Shown in pieces: positions 1 to 6,534 of a DNA stretch of 35,990 nt. The position numbers and the translations under genes are program-made. The notes under the pieces are model-generated. The model was not told where the DNA came from, made no database searches, and saw only the letters and a program-made list of their open reading frames with translations. The stretch is from Clostridia bacterium (GTDB lineage Bacteria; Bacillota; Clostridia; Oscillospirales; CAG-272): the NCBI GenBank assembly GCA_017483125.1, contig JAFULU010000354.1, positions 1 through 35,990 on the forward strand, in the 5' to 3' direction. Position 1 is the first letter of the stretch. Every line of letters begins with the position of its first letter.

Positions 1-18
1 GTCTTGAGGCCTCGGGCG

Positions 19-222
19 TCAGAGATTTTGACCCCCTACCCCCTCCTGCTCGGGCTCCTCCGTCTCGTCCTCATCGTCGAATACGTCCAGCGCATCCGCG
101 ATGCCCCATAGCAGACGGTAGATGCCTTTGAGCATACTCACTATCTGCCTTGTGTTGTCCCTCGCAATTATGGCAAGGGCGACTTCTTTATATGTCTTCT
201 CAAATTCACTGATGCCGTTCAT
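19..222 (-). CDS. Small acidic hypothetical protein
   Basis: A 67-residue protein that I do not recognise. It has a helical N-terminal half with a hydrophobic stretch around residues 28-45 and a strongly acidic tail (DDEDETEEPEQE, about residues 49-60). It is the last gene of the leftward early operon visible here, three bases after the stop of the gene at 226-444. Its tight spacing with neighbours supports it being real. No function can be assigned; the acidic tail might mediate protein contacts, but that is a guess. Confidence 0.55.
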   Translation of the reverse strand: MNGISEFEKTYKEVALAIIARDNTRQIVSMLKGIYRLLWGIADALDVFDDEDETEEPEQEGVGGQNL

Positions 223-225
223 TTC

Positions 226-444
226 TCATATATTCTTTTTGTTCCTGTGCTTAACGATCCTGTAACCTCGCTCCTTGTTGAAGGCCATCGTCCAGCTGTC
301 CCAGACTTCGTAGTGCCACCACTGCTTGTGTTTACCATAGTATCTGACCACGTAGTAGGTCTCTCTCTGGTCTTCAAAGGACAGCACAAGGTGGTACTTG
401 TACTCGCCCATTCGGGTAGTCCGGTTCGGTTTGAATGTCGTCAT
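226..444 (-). CDS. Aromatic-rich small hypothetical protein
   Basis: A 72-residue basic protein rich in Trp and Tyr (for example YYVVRYYGKHKQWWHYEVW around residues 30-48). Its start overlaps the stop of the upstream gene (441-650) by four bases, the ATGA arrangement typical of translational coupling in this operon. I do not recognise the family. Alternating aromatic and polar residues suggest a small beta-rich soluble domain. No signal peptide or membrane helix is seen. Confidence 0.6.
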   Translation of the reverse strand: MTTFKPNRTTRMGEYKYHLVLSFEDQRETYYVVRYYGKHKQWWHYEVWDSWTMAFNKERGYRIVKHRNKKNI

Positions 445-650
445 CTCTTACCACACCAGTCATAAAACTTCCAGGAATAAATCTCCCGCGTGATGTCTTC
501 ATACCACTCGTGCGGCATATCCGTGTACTTCACATGGAATGACATTGGCACGATGGCAAATGCAGTCTTGAAAAACCACAGGTGCTTTCCCCACCACCAG
601 CCCGGTCCGAACTGGATGGAGAATACTTTGATGGGTTTGTACTTTCTCAT
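441..650 (-). CDS. Trp-rich small hypothetical protein
   Basis: A 69-residue protein with an unusually high Trp content, including a WWW run near residue 20. It begins within a four-base overlap with the stop of the repeat protein at 647-1438 and ends in a four-base overlap with the next gene, so it is locked into the operon. The family is not recognised. Its composition resembles that of its downstream neighbour at 226-444, so the two could be related or work together; that is inference. Confidence 0.6.
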   Translation of the reverse strand: MRKYKPIKVFSIQFGPGWWWGKHLWFFKTAFAIVPMSFHVKYTDMPHEWYEDITREIYSWKFYDWCGKR

Positions 651-1438
651 TTATTGTCCTCCTTCAGTTTCTTGAGTTGTTCATATAGGTCGGTAAGAGC
701 AAGTTGGCAAGTTTGTGAGCCGATATTATTCGGGTCATTGAATATGGCCAACAAAGCACTTAAATGCGCCTCGCTGGGCTTCCAGGAAGGACGGAGAGAT
801 TTGAGCCAATTTTCCATTTCATGGAAATCAGATGCGGCTATTTCATCATCAATTGAGGCAATAATATCCTGTATCATATCCTCATCCTCCTCGCTCCACT
901 CGGGCTTTGGCTGAGGTCGGAGGGATTTGAGCCAGTCAATCTCCTTATGGTAAGTCGGATATGTTGTTATAAGTGACGGACTTGACGCAGATTCAGAATG
1001 AGAGACAAAAGATTCAAGAACAAATAATATGCTCTTAATCATCTTTTCATCCTCCTCGCTCCATTCCGGCTTTGGTTGAGGGCGGAGGGATTTGAGGAAT
1101 AACAACATTTCCATCTTTGACACTCCGTAGGTCTGGTCGTGGTCTATCTTTCCGATGATGCCTTTGAGGATTCGTTCTTCCTCCTCGCCCCACTTCGGCT
1201 CTTTCTGCCTTTCAAGGTAGGCGAGTATATCATCAACATCGGTGAGGTTAAATAACAAATTGCCGTTACTTTTCCAATTCTCAAAGCCTCTGATTATTGT
1301 CCGTAACATCCTCTCATCCTCGCTCTCTCGGAGTTCGGGGAAGATGTACTGAACAATATCCATTGCTACATCGCTTCCGGCTCGTGTGGCCTTTTGTGCT
1401 CTTTCCAGGGCCTCATTGTATTTCTGCTCGTAGTTCAT
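647..1438 (-). CDS. Tandem-repeat acidic protein (LKSLRPQPKPEWSEEDE repeats)
   Basis: A 263-residue protein built from about five degenerate repeats. Two are nearly identical, with the consensus LKSLRPQPKPEWSEEDE followed by a short amphipathic helix; others read KEPKWGEEEE and LRPSWKPSEA. I chose the start at 1438, 11 codons inside the longest ORF, because it overlaps the HNH stop as ATGA and has an upstream AGGAGG. Proteins with this repeat occur in gut Bacteroides and their phages, generally without a known function. The repeated helix-plus-acidic-linker plan suggests a binding scaffold. The two best repeats are also DNA direct repeats (about 881-934 and 1041-1096), so copy number could change by recombination. 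Confidence 0.8.
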   Translation of the reverse strand: MNYEQKYNEALERAQKATRAGSDVAMDIVQYIFPELRESEDERMLRTIIRGFENWKSNGNLLFNLTDVDDILAYLERQKEPKWGEEEERILKGIIGKIDHDQTYGVSKMEMLLFLKSLRPQPKPEWSEEDEKMIKSILFVLESFVSHSESASSPSLITTYPTYHKEIDWLKSLRPQPKPEWSEEDEDMIQDIIASIDDEIAASDFHEMENWLKSLRPSWKPSEAHLSALLAIFNDPNNIGSQTCQLALTDLYEQLKKLKEDNK

Positions 1439-1794
1439 TGCTTGTCCTCCTTTTGATGTATTCTTTTCCACCTTGCGATCCTCTTCTTGTCACGGTTTCC
1501 CTTCTCCATGTTGCACCTGTCGCACAGTGCCTGCAGGTTCTTCTCATCGAAGAAGTCCTCGCATATCGGCCAGGGTACGATATGATCCACACAGGTGGAA
1601 GGGACGATCCTTCCCGCTCTCTCACACTCCGCACATATAGGATGAGACACGCGGAAGGCGCGTGACAGCCTCGTCCACCTGTACGAGTGGTACGGGCCGT
1701 CGGACCTCTCTCGGTGCAGAGCCATGGGCATCTCCCTCTTGGGCTGGGGCGGCCTCTCGCTGTCCCATGCCAGCTTGCCGAACCTATTGCTCAT
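1435..1794 (-). CDS. HNH endonuclease
   Basis: A 119-residue HNH nuclease. Visible elements are a zinc pair CAEC (residues 54-57), the catalytic DHI at about 70-72, a central Asn (DEKNLQALC, about residue 86) and a second zinc pair CDRC (91-94), the usual layout of phage HNH proteins. The ORF could extend upstream to 1914, but the ATG at 1794 overlaps the previous stop as ATGA and gives the usual family size. HNH proteins of this kind commonly sit next to terminase genes and help genome packaging. Here it lies near the left end while terminase is at the right end, which would be neighbouring on a circular map. Confidence 0.9.
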   Translation of the reverse strand: MSNRFGKLAWDSERPPQPKREMPMALHRERSDGPYHSYRWTRLSRAFRVSHPICAECERAGRIVPSTCVDHIVPWPICEDFFDEKNLQALCDRCNMEKGNRDKKRIARWKRIHQKEDKQ

Positions 1795-1988
1795 CGTCTC
1801 TTTATCGCGTTGTACAATCTTATCCACTCTTCCGCATCGGCCCTGCGTTCGAACCATATCGGGCAGCCGTTGTTGGATAATATTTCCCAATCGGGGAGGA
1901 AAACATACCAACATCTCCGCTCGATGTAATACCTTGTCGTGACGATCTTACCCTTGCGCCATCTGCTGACAACTATCCGCACTTTCAT
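1791..1988 (-). CDS. Small basic hypothetical protein
   Basis: A 65-residue basic protein with a Trp/Tyr-rich middle and a C-terminal helix (ADAEEWIRLYNAIKRR). It reads like a compact beta-beta-alpha domain but I do not recognise it. Its 5' end overlaps the VRR-NUC gene by 41 bases and its stop overlaps the HNH start by four, so it sits between two nucleases. A DNA-related accessory role is possible but unsupported beyond position. Confidence 0.6.
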   Translation of the reverse strand: MKVRIVVSRWRKGKIVTTRYYIERRCWYVFLPDWEILSNNGCPIWFERRADAEEWIRLYNAIKRR

Positions 1989-2331
1989 TCAAATACTCCT
2001 TTATTTTGGTTTGAAATTCTTCTATGCCGAAGCACAAGATATACTTGTAGCCCTGCTCTTCCACCGCCTTCTGCCACTCCTTCTGGGAATCCCGTTGTCT
2101 TCCGTCAGGAGCCTTCATCTCTATGCACAGCCCATGGTATTGACCCGAAGGGTAAAGGAACAGCAGGTCGCTCACGCCCGCCAGGACTCCTTCACCTTTC
2201 ATGATCGCAGCTTCCACCCTGTTCCTCGCACCGCCGTTCGGGACGGCGAACAACAAAGGGGCGAGCCTCTTGTACCGGAGACGGAACCACGTCACGCAGA
2301 CCGTCTGAATGTTGCTCTCTATATGTCGCAT
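1948..2331 (-). CDS. VRR-NUC domain nuclease
   Basis: A 127-residue small VRR-NUC protein of the PD-(D/E)XK superfamily. Family motifs are visible: PNGGARN near residue 32, the AGVSDLLFL strand carrying the catalytic Asp, and CIEMK giving the E-x-K pair. Phage versions are believed to be structure-specific nucleases acting on replication or recombination intermediates. I start it at 2331 rather than 2382: the later ATG has GGAG eight bases upstream and gives the family's usual N-terminus (ESNIQTVCVTWFR). It overlaps the end of a start-less ORF (2319-2495), suggesting former coupling. Confidence 0.88.
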   Translation of the reverse strand: MRHIESNIQTVCVTWFRLRYKRLAPLLFAVPNGGARNRVEAAIMKGEGVLAGVSDLLFLYPSGQYHGLCIEMKAPDGRQRDSQKEWQKAVEEQGYKYILCFGIEEFQTKIKEYLNESADSCQQMAQG

Positions 2332-2495
2332 TCCAAAGGCTCCGCTTTTTGTATCACCTTGTATGCCGACCATATCGGCCACCTCTTGCCGGAGACATAG
2401 ACCCTGTAGGTATTCCCAACCTTGAGAGAGTTGTATACATCGCTCGAATTGAAGAACCCGCAGCCGAAGAAAAAATCAGAATGCCGAGACCGCCC
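2319..2495 (-). pseudogene. Start-less coding-like ORF fragment
   Basis: This frame is open from an in-frame TGA at 2496-2498 to a TAG at 2319-2321 and contains no ATG, GTG or TTG. The translation nevertheless looks coding: CGFFNSSDVYNSLKVGNTYR, then VYVSGKRWPIWSAYKVIQKA. The CGFF start of the readable part resembles the lipobox end of a small lipoprotein whose signal peptide is missing. Its stop overlaps the nuclease start, as expected for an operon gene. I infer a gene whose 5' end was replaced by the upstream lectin-like gene. An unusual start or an alternative frame cannot be excluded. Confidence 0.4.
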
Positions 2496-2853
2496 TCACG
2501 TAGCCCGGGTAGAGCTTGGTGATGCCGAGCACGTTCCCCGACGTGAAGCTGATGAGCCAAGCGAGGGCCCGCGAGTACTCCGAAGAGGACCAGTAGTAGC
2601 CAGAAAGAGGACTACCGCCGTTCTTCCGGAGAAGGCCGTTGATTTCTTCGATGAAGTAGAGTATGACATACATCTCCTTCTTCGTCGGCAGTTCCTTGCC
2701 CGCCTTCTTGGCGGCTTTCAGGGCCTCATTCCAGTCGAAAAAGCGGGAAAAGTCTCCGTCGCGCAGGTCCTCCATGTCGAGCACCTTGTTGATGATGGGG
2801 ACGTAGATCCCCCTGCCCTCGATGTAGTAGGGCTTGTCGTTTGTCTGTGTCAT
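2476..2853 (-). CDS. C-type-lectin/DUF1566-like protein resembling a DGR target
   Basis: A 125-residue protein ending in the signature of the FGE/DUF1566 lectin-like fold: SGYYWSSSEYS, an AWLISF strand, then YVRAVSAF at the C-terminus. This is the architecture of variable proteins diversified by diversity-generating retroelements in Bacteroides, where the last 100-130 bases of the gene form the variable repeat. Many codons in the candidate repeat are NNC (CTC, ATC, GGC, ACC, TAC), as expected when AAC codons are mutagenised, although the gene is GC-rich throughout. No signal peptide is seen. No template repeat or reverse transcriptase occurs in the window. It could instead be a static ligand-binding domain. 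Confidence 0.7.
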   Translation of the reverse strand: MTQTNDKPYYIEGRGIYVPIINKVLDMEDLRDGDFSRFFDWNEALKAAKKAGKELPTKKEMYVILYFIEEINGLLRKNGGSPLSGYYWSSSEYSRALAWLISFTSGNVLGITKLYPGYVRAVSAF

Positions 2854-2891
2854 ATGCTTTTCTTTTTGGTTGATTGTTTCATCCCGTAATT

Positions 2892-3182
2892 TCAGTCAAG
2901 TTGGTTTCTCTCCATCAGCACCACATCCCCTACGATAGGGTTCCGTACCATTTCCGTGGCGAGAAGGTTCAGGGGCTTCTTCTTGAGGAGGCCCTCTTCG
3001 TCCGCGATCAGGACGAGGCCGGGATCTCCTGGAAGCGGCACTACCTCGATATACCCATCCACAGCCTTTTGGAGGCTCAGCAGTTGGCTGCCCTCGTACT
3101 TGAGGACCTCTATCTTTCCGGTCGCCCTTATCACAACAGGGAGAGGGTAAATCCGGTTCTTGTGCACGTAATATGGAATCAT
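2892..3182 (-). CDS. DUF3846-like protein
   Basis: A 96-residue protein whose middle and C-terminus fit DUF3846: LSLQKAVDGYIEVVPL, then LVLIADEEGLLKKKPLN, then IVGDVVLM. Members are widespread in phages and mobile elements and have no established function. The start overlaps the stop of the preceding 58-residue gene as ATGA, so it is translationally coupled. A short gap of 38 bases separates it from the lectin-like gene downstream. Confidence 0.75.
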   Translation of the reverse strand: MIPYYVHKNRIYPLPVVIRATGKIEVLKYEGSQLLSLQKAVDGYIEVVPLPGDPGLVLIADEEGLLKKKPLNLLATEMVRNPIVGDVVLMERNQLD

Positions 3183-3355
3183 AGCCTCGCCTCCTGTCTA
3201 TCGCAAAGCCTCGCGTATGCGTTGGCCAGATCCTTCGCGAACTCCCTGTCCATCGTGGCGAACGTTCCTTTCGCCCCCCCCTCATACCAAATAATCTGCA
3301 CCCTCTCCGCGGTGCGTAGCGCATCTCTGATGATGCGGTCATTCTTGTTTGTCAT
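3179..3355 (-). CDS. Short hypothetical protein (58 aa)
   Basis: A short ORF starting at the ATG at 3353-3355 and ending with a TGA that overlaps the DUF3846-like start. The protein begins MTNKNDRIIRDALRTAERVQ and contains IIWYEGGAKGTFATMDREF, a helix-strand-helix pattern with good coding character. It includes a run of eight G, a place where length errors could occur. It fills the gap between two operon genes exactly (three bases after the upstream stop). Function unknown. Confidence 0.7.
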   Translation of the reverse strand: MTNKNDRIIRDALRTAERVQIIWYEGGAKGTFATMDREFAKDLANAYARLCDRQEARL

Positions 3356-3357
3356 AT

Positions 3358-3642
3358 TTAATCCCCTATCATTTTCCGCTCTTCGGGCGATATGATCCCC
3401 GCCGTCTCAAGGATGGTTCCCGCTGATGCCACATTGTCCATGGATGCCGCTATCTTGATACCGTCCAGCTGGACCTTGTACACATCAATGATGGAATCCG
3501 CTATGTCCACTATCTGCTTAGCCTGTTCGATTGACACCTTCTCGCACTCCGAAGCCTTCTTGTCGGAGAGGTTCTTGACGCCTTCGAGCGTCTCGAATAG
3601 GTGTGATTTGAGAGCCTCAAGGCTCAAATTGTTTCCTTTCAT
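3358..3642 (-). CDS. Hypothetical helical protein
   Basis: A 94-residue, mostly alpha-helical protein (SLEALKSHLFETLEGVKNLS, then EQAKQIVDIADSIIDVYKVQ). The first 26 bases overlap the end of the HNH gene upstream. Similar small helical proteins are common in Bacteroidales phage early operons but no role is known to me. No membrane segment or DNA-binding motif is evident. Confidence 0.7.
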   Translation of the reverse strand: MKGNNLSLEALKSHLFETLEGVKNLSDKKASECEKVSIEQAKQIVDIADSIIDVYKVQLDGIKIAASMDNVASAGTILETAGIISPEERKMIGD

Positions 3643-4279
3643 CTCTTTCCGTTCTATGTATTACTCTGTTCACTACTCCCTTCAGCCGGATCACGTCCTG
3701 CAGTTCCTTCGGATACTTCGCGTAAAAGGAGTTTTCGTATCTCATCTGGTCCGCTTTGCTGATGAGGTAGAGGTTGTCAAGGGTCACGTTCAGAGGGTTC
3801 TTGTCCTTGAACTGGATATTATATCCCCTCGGAATCGGCCCGTAGGCTTCCTCCCAGATCACCCTGTGCTTGAGCCGCCACTTCGCAGGCTCGGCGACCT
3901 TGACCTCGACATATCCGTACGCGCTCACCCTCTCAGATCCTACGGGCTTGTGGTTGACGGGGCGGTGCCCTTTCTGGAACATGGTCGGGGCGCATCTCTC
4001 ATAGATTTCCTTGGCCATCTTCTTCCCCTTGTTGTCCGGCACATGACCCTTCTGAAACCTCGCGGCTATGCTTCCAGGTGTTTGGCTGGCTATGGCTCCG
4101 GTCCTCCGGATCTTCTCGGGATTGCACTTTAGCCCCAGCTGCCGCGCCTTGTTGTAGACGGAGGATTCCCCTCTTCCGAGGGCCTCGGCTATCTCCCCGG
4201 CGAAATGATCCGGATACATCTCCCTGAGGATGGCGAGCTCCTTATCCGTCCATGGCCTCTTTGATATTCTCCTTCCCAT
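3617..4279 (-). CDS. Homing-type HNH endonuclease with Myb-like N-terminus
   Basis: A 220-residue protein. Residues 9-50 form a Myb/SANT-like helix-turn-helix (WTDKELAILREMYPDHFAG, then ALGRGESSVYNKARQLGL). Residues 105-185 carry an HNH_3-type nuclease: KGHRPVNHKPVGSERVS, RLKHRVIWEEAYGPIP, then FKDKNPLNVTLDNLYL with the conserved Asn. This is the usual plan of free-standing phage homing endonucleases, a DNA-binding domain fused to the nuclease. It lies two bases after the gene at 4282-4746. It may be a mobile passenger rather than a packaging factor, unlike the smaller HNH protein at 1435-1794. Confidence 0.88.
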   Translation of the reverse strand: MGRRISKRPWTDKELAILREMYPDHFAGEIAEALGRGESSVYNKARQLGLKCNPEKIRRTGAIASQTPGSIAARFQKGHVPDNKGKKMAKEIYERCAPTMFQKGHRPVNHKPVGSERVSAYGYVEVKVAEPAKWRLKHRVIWEEAYGPIPRGYNIQFKDKNPLNVTLDNLYLISKADQMRYENSFYAKYPKELQDVIRLKGVVNRVIHRTERDERKQFEP

Positions 4280-4281
4280 CT

Positions 4282-4746
4282 CTACCCTTCCTTGAATCTG
4301 AAAAACTTCCTCAATGCGGGAAGGTTCACTTCCGAGGTCACCTTGAAATTCAGCAGCGCCTTGAAGATGTTCATCCTCTTCTCATAGGGCAGACCCTCCG
4401 AAACGGAGAGGACGATGATGACAATGTCAAGCACTTCGCAGGCGAGGGCGTGGAACTCCGCGTCACGCTGCGCGATGTATTCGTCACCCGCCCTGGTCAC
4501 TACCTGCTCGAACGGCTTGTCGAAAGCTGTCTCCAGGTTGGAGATCATCGCCTGGCAGTTGCGTCTTGCCGCATTGAGTGCCCTCTTCTTCGTCTGCATC
4601 AGGGTGCCCTTCTCCCCTATGGCGTCAAGGGCATCGGACAGACGGTAGGCGGCTATCTCCGCTCCGTAGACCATGTTCATGACCGCCGCTATCACCACGT
4701 TCGCCTCAAGCGAGAGGTCGGTCCTGTCGTCATTGATCAGTTTCAT
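4282..4746 (-). CDS. Hypothetical conserved phage protein
   Basis: A 154-residue helical protein (ALNAARRNCQAMISNLETAF, then FHALACEVLDIVIIVLSVSE). The hydrophobic stretch LDIVIIVLSV around residue 106-116 is short and flanked by charged residues, so it is probably a buried helix rather than a membrane segment. The start overlaps the upstream stop by four bases. I do not recognise the family. Confidence 0.7.
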   Translation of the reverse strand: MKLINDDRTDLSLEANVVIAAVMNMVYGAEIAAYRLSDALDAIGEKGTLMQTKKRALNAARRNCQAMISNLETAFDKPFEQVVTRAGDEYIAQRDAEFHALACEVLDIVIIVLSVSEGLPYEKRMNIFKALLNFKVTSEVNLPALRKFFRFKEG

Positions 4747-5084
4747 AGGCCCCTCATCTCCACGTGATCATAATCTATCGGCGACACAATATACCGGTCT
4801 TCGGGGCGTTTCACGGGAGCGGGCTTAACTCTGGCCTTGCTCGGCCGCTTGACGACCTCGCCTTCCCAGCGGTCGAACCCCCTCCTTGTGAGGGTTCTCA
4901 ATCCCATATTCTTCGGACCATGGTTCCAGAAGGTATAGGTTTTTATCAGACCACCGTCGGGCCTGTAATATGACCTCGCGGTCACCGGCACGGGGAGCCC
5001 TTCCACCTTCAGCAGATCCCCTGACATCACGGGCGTCCCGTCCGGGTAGGCGGGCCCCATCTTCACTTTCTCTTTCTTCGGCAT
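4743..5084 (-). CDS. Hypothetical basic protein
   Basis: A 113-residue basic protein with a beta-rich N-terminal part (PVMSGDLLKVEGLPVPVTAR) and a Lys/Arg/Pro-rich linker (residues about 78-94). It overlaps the 3' end of the interrupted ORF at 5063-5254 by 22 bases and the next gene by four. The basic tail would suit nucleic-acid contact but there is no recognised motif. Confidence 0.65.
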   Translation of the reverse strand: MPKKEKVKMGPAYPDGTPVMSGDLLKVEGLPVPVTARSYYRPDGGLIKTYTFWNHGPKNMGLRTLTRRGFDRWEGEVVKRPSKARVKPAPVKRPEDRYIVSPIDYDHVEMRGL

Positions 5085-5254
5085 TCTTCAGCGTATTTTA
5101 TCAGTTCATCCTGCGCCTTGTAGAGCTGCCCCATCAGAGGGACGAACTCAAGCATCTCCTTTTCCGTCATATTGTCCAGCTTGGCCGTGAGGGTGGCGCA
5201 ATCATTGGCCAGAGCGTAAGCCTCGGAGGTCGCCCATTAATCCATCGCACTCAT
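5063..5254 (-). pseudogene. Small ORF with an in-frame TAA at codon 6
   Basis: Directly after the helicase stop (TGATG overlap at 5252-5256) an ATG opens a frame reading M-S-A-M-D, then TAA at 5237-5239, then continues in the same frame with coding-like sequence (WATSEAYALANDCATLTAKL) to a TGA at 5063-5065. Without the stop it would be a 63-residue helical protein. As written, translation could resume at the internal ATG at 5170 (35 residues, MTEKEMLEFVPLMGQLYKAQ), which lacks a clear ribosome site. The TAA may be a nonsense mutation, a sequencing error or a recoded stop. Confidence 0.5.
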
Positions 5255-6534
5255 CATATCATTCCCGATTCGTTGAACATGGTGTAAGTGGAGTTGGGAC
5301 GGAGCATCACTCCCCTGTCCGGAGTCCCCTTGCGGTTCTTCCTGATGTACATCGCGAGACCGGTGCCACTGCGGTCCAGCATGAGTACCGCGTCTGCGTC
5401 CTGTTCGATTGATCCGGAGTCTCGGAGGTCGCTCAATTGCGGAGCTCTCTTCTCCTTCACGGAGTCCCTGTTGAGTTGTGCGAGGAGCACTATCGGGATA
5501 CCGACCTTGCGGGCGGTGGACTTCAGGGCGCCGGTGATCTTCCCCAGCCTCTGGGCGAGGTTCTCCCGGTCGTCCCCGTTCCGGATGAATCCGAGGTAGT
5601 CTATGTATGCGGCTGAGCATTTGCCCCGCGACGCGTTGAGGGTTATCGAAGAGATGATGCCTTCCAGGGACATGGTCCGGTCGTCAATCCTGAGAGGGAG
5701 ATCCGCGAAGACGGAACGGCCCGTCTCGAACTGGTTCCAGTCCACCTTGCCCGACGCCATCGTGTAAGGATCTACGCGCTCGGTGGAGAGCATGTACCGC
5801 TCCGCGAGTTCGAGTTCCGACATTTCCAGGGAGTAGATCATCACCGGCTTTCCGGCTCTCGCGGCCGAGACCGCCATCTGCAGCATCACCGCGGTCTTCC
5901 CGACCGAAGGTCTCGCGCTCAGGATGATGAGCTGCCCCGGCGCCATTCCTCCCGTCAGTTCGGAGTCAAGGACGGGGAAGCCGGTGGTCACCTGGTTGCC
6001 TCCTCCGTTCGCCTTCTCTTCGAGCGTCGTGGCGAGATTGTCTATCGCCTCGGTGATCGTCACCCCGTCGCTGATGCTCGCCTCTTCCGATATGCTCTCG
6101 GTCGCGCTTGTCAAGGCCGCTACCATTCCGGGGACGGTGGAGGCGGGAGACGCCGCGAGCTGCAGCATGGCACAGGCGGCCTGATAGAGTCTGCGTCTCG
6201 TGGCGAGTACCTTCAGAGTCTCGGCATGGGAGACCGCTTCGATGGTCGCGTTCTGGAACATCATCATCTTGACCGCCACGTCGGAGGCCACCGATGGGTC
6301 GAGCTTGGCGCAGAAGGTCACCGCGTCGATGTGGTCACCCTTCCTGTGCATGTCAAGGAGGATTCCCCATGCATCGGCCCAGTACGGATCAGCGAAGGCT
6401 CCGCTCCCGAGAATGGCGGAGATCTCGTCGATGGTGGACTCGTTTGCCGCGGCAAGGGCCACGACGTCCTTCTCGAGTTCGAGGTCAGCGGGGACGGGAA
6501 TCTCTTCGAGACTGAATTTCACTTCACGGCTCAT
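5254..6534 (-). CDS. dnaB: DnaB-type replicative helicase
   Basis: A 426-residue replicative helicase that should unwind the fork ahead of the polymerase. The N-terminal DnaB domain spans about 15-125. The RecA-like core starts near 185 (TGFPVLDSELTGGMAPGQLI), with Walker A ARPSVGKT at 207-214, MIYSLEMSELELAERYM after it, Walker B AAYIDYLGFI at about 309-318, and the LAQLNRDSVKEKR and DLRDSGSIEQDADAV motifs at 351-383. It is slightly shorter than host DnaB (about 450-520 residues). The start overlaps the stop of the initiator gene by four bases, so initiator and helicase are co-translated, as with lambda O and P. Confidence 0.95.
   Translation of the reverse strand: MSREVKFSLEEIPVPADLELEKDVVALAAANESTIDEISAILGSGAFADPYWADAWGILLDMHRKGDHIDAVTFCAKLDPSVASDVAVKMMMFQNATIEAVSHAETLKVLATRRRLYQAACAMLQLAASPASTVPGMVAALTSATESISEEASISDGVTITEAIDNLATTLEEKANGGGNQVTTGFPVLDSELTGGMAPGQLIILSARPSVGKTAVMLQMAVSAARAGKPVMIYSLEMSELELAERYMLSTERVDPYTMASGKVDWNQFETGRSVFADLPLRIDDRTMSLEGIISSITLNASRGKCSAAYIDYLGFIRNGDDRENLAQRLGKITGALKSTARKVGIPIVLLAQLNRDSVKEKRAPQLSDLRDSGSIEQDADAVLMLDRSGTGLAMYIRKNRKGTPDRGVMLRPNSTYTMFNESGMI

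Noticed and set aside
2354..2560. 68-codon minus-strand ORF over the end of the lectin-like gene
   Set aside because: It overlaps the end of a recognisable domain in a different frame and has Arg/Gly-rich shadow composition.
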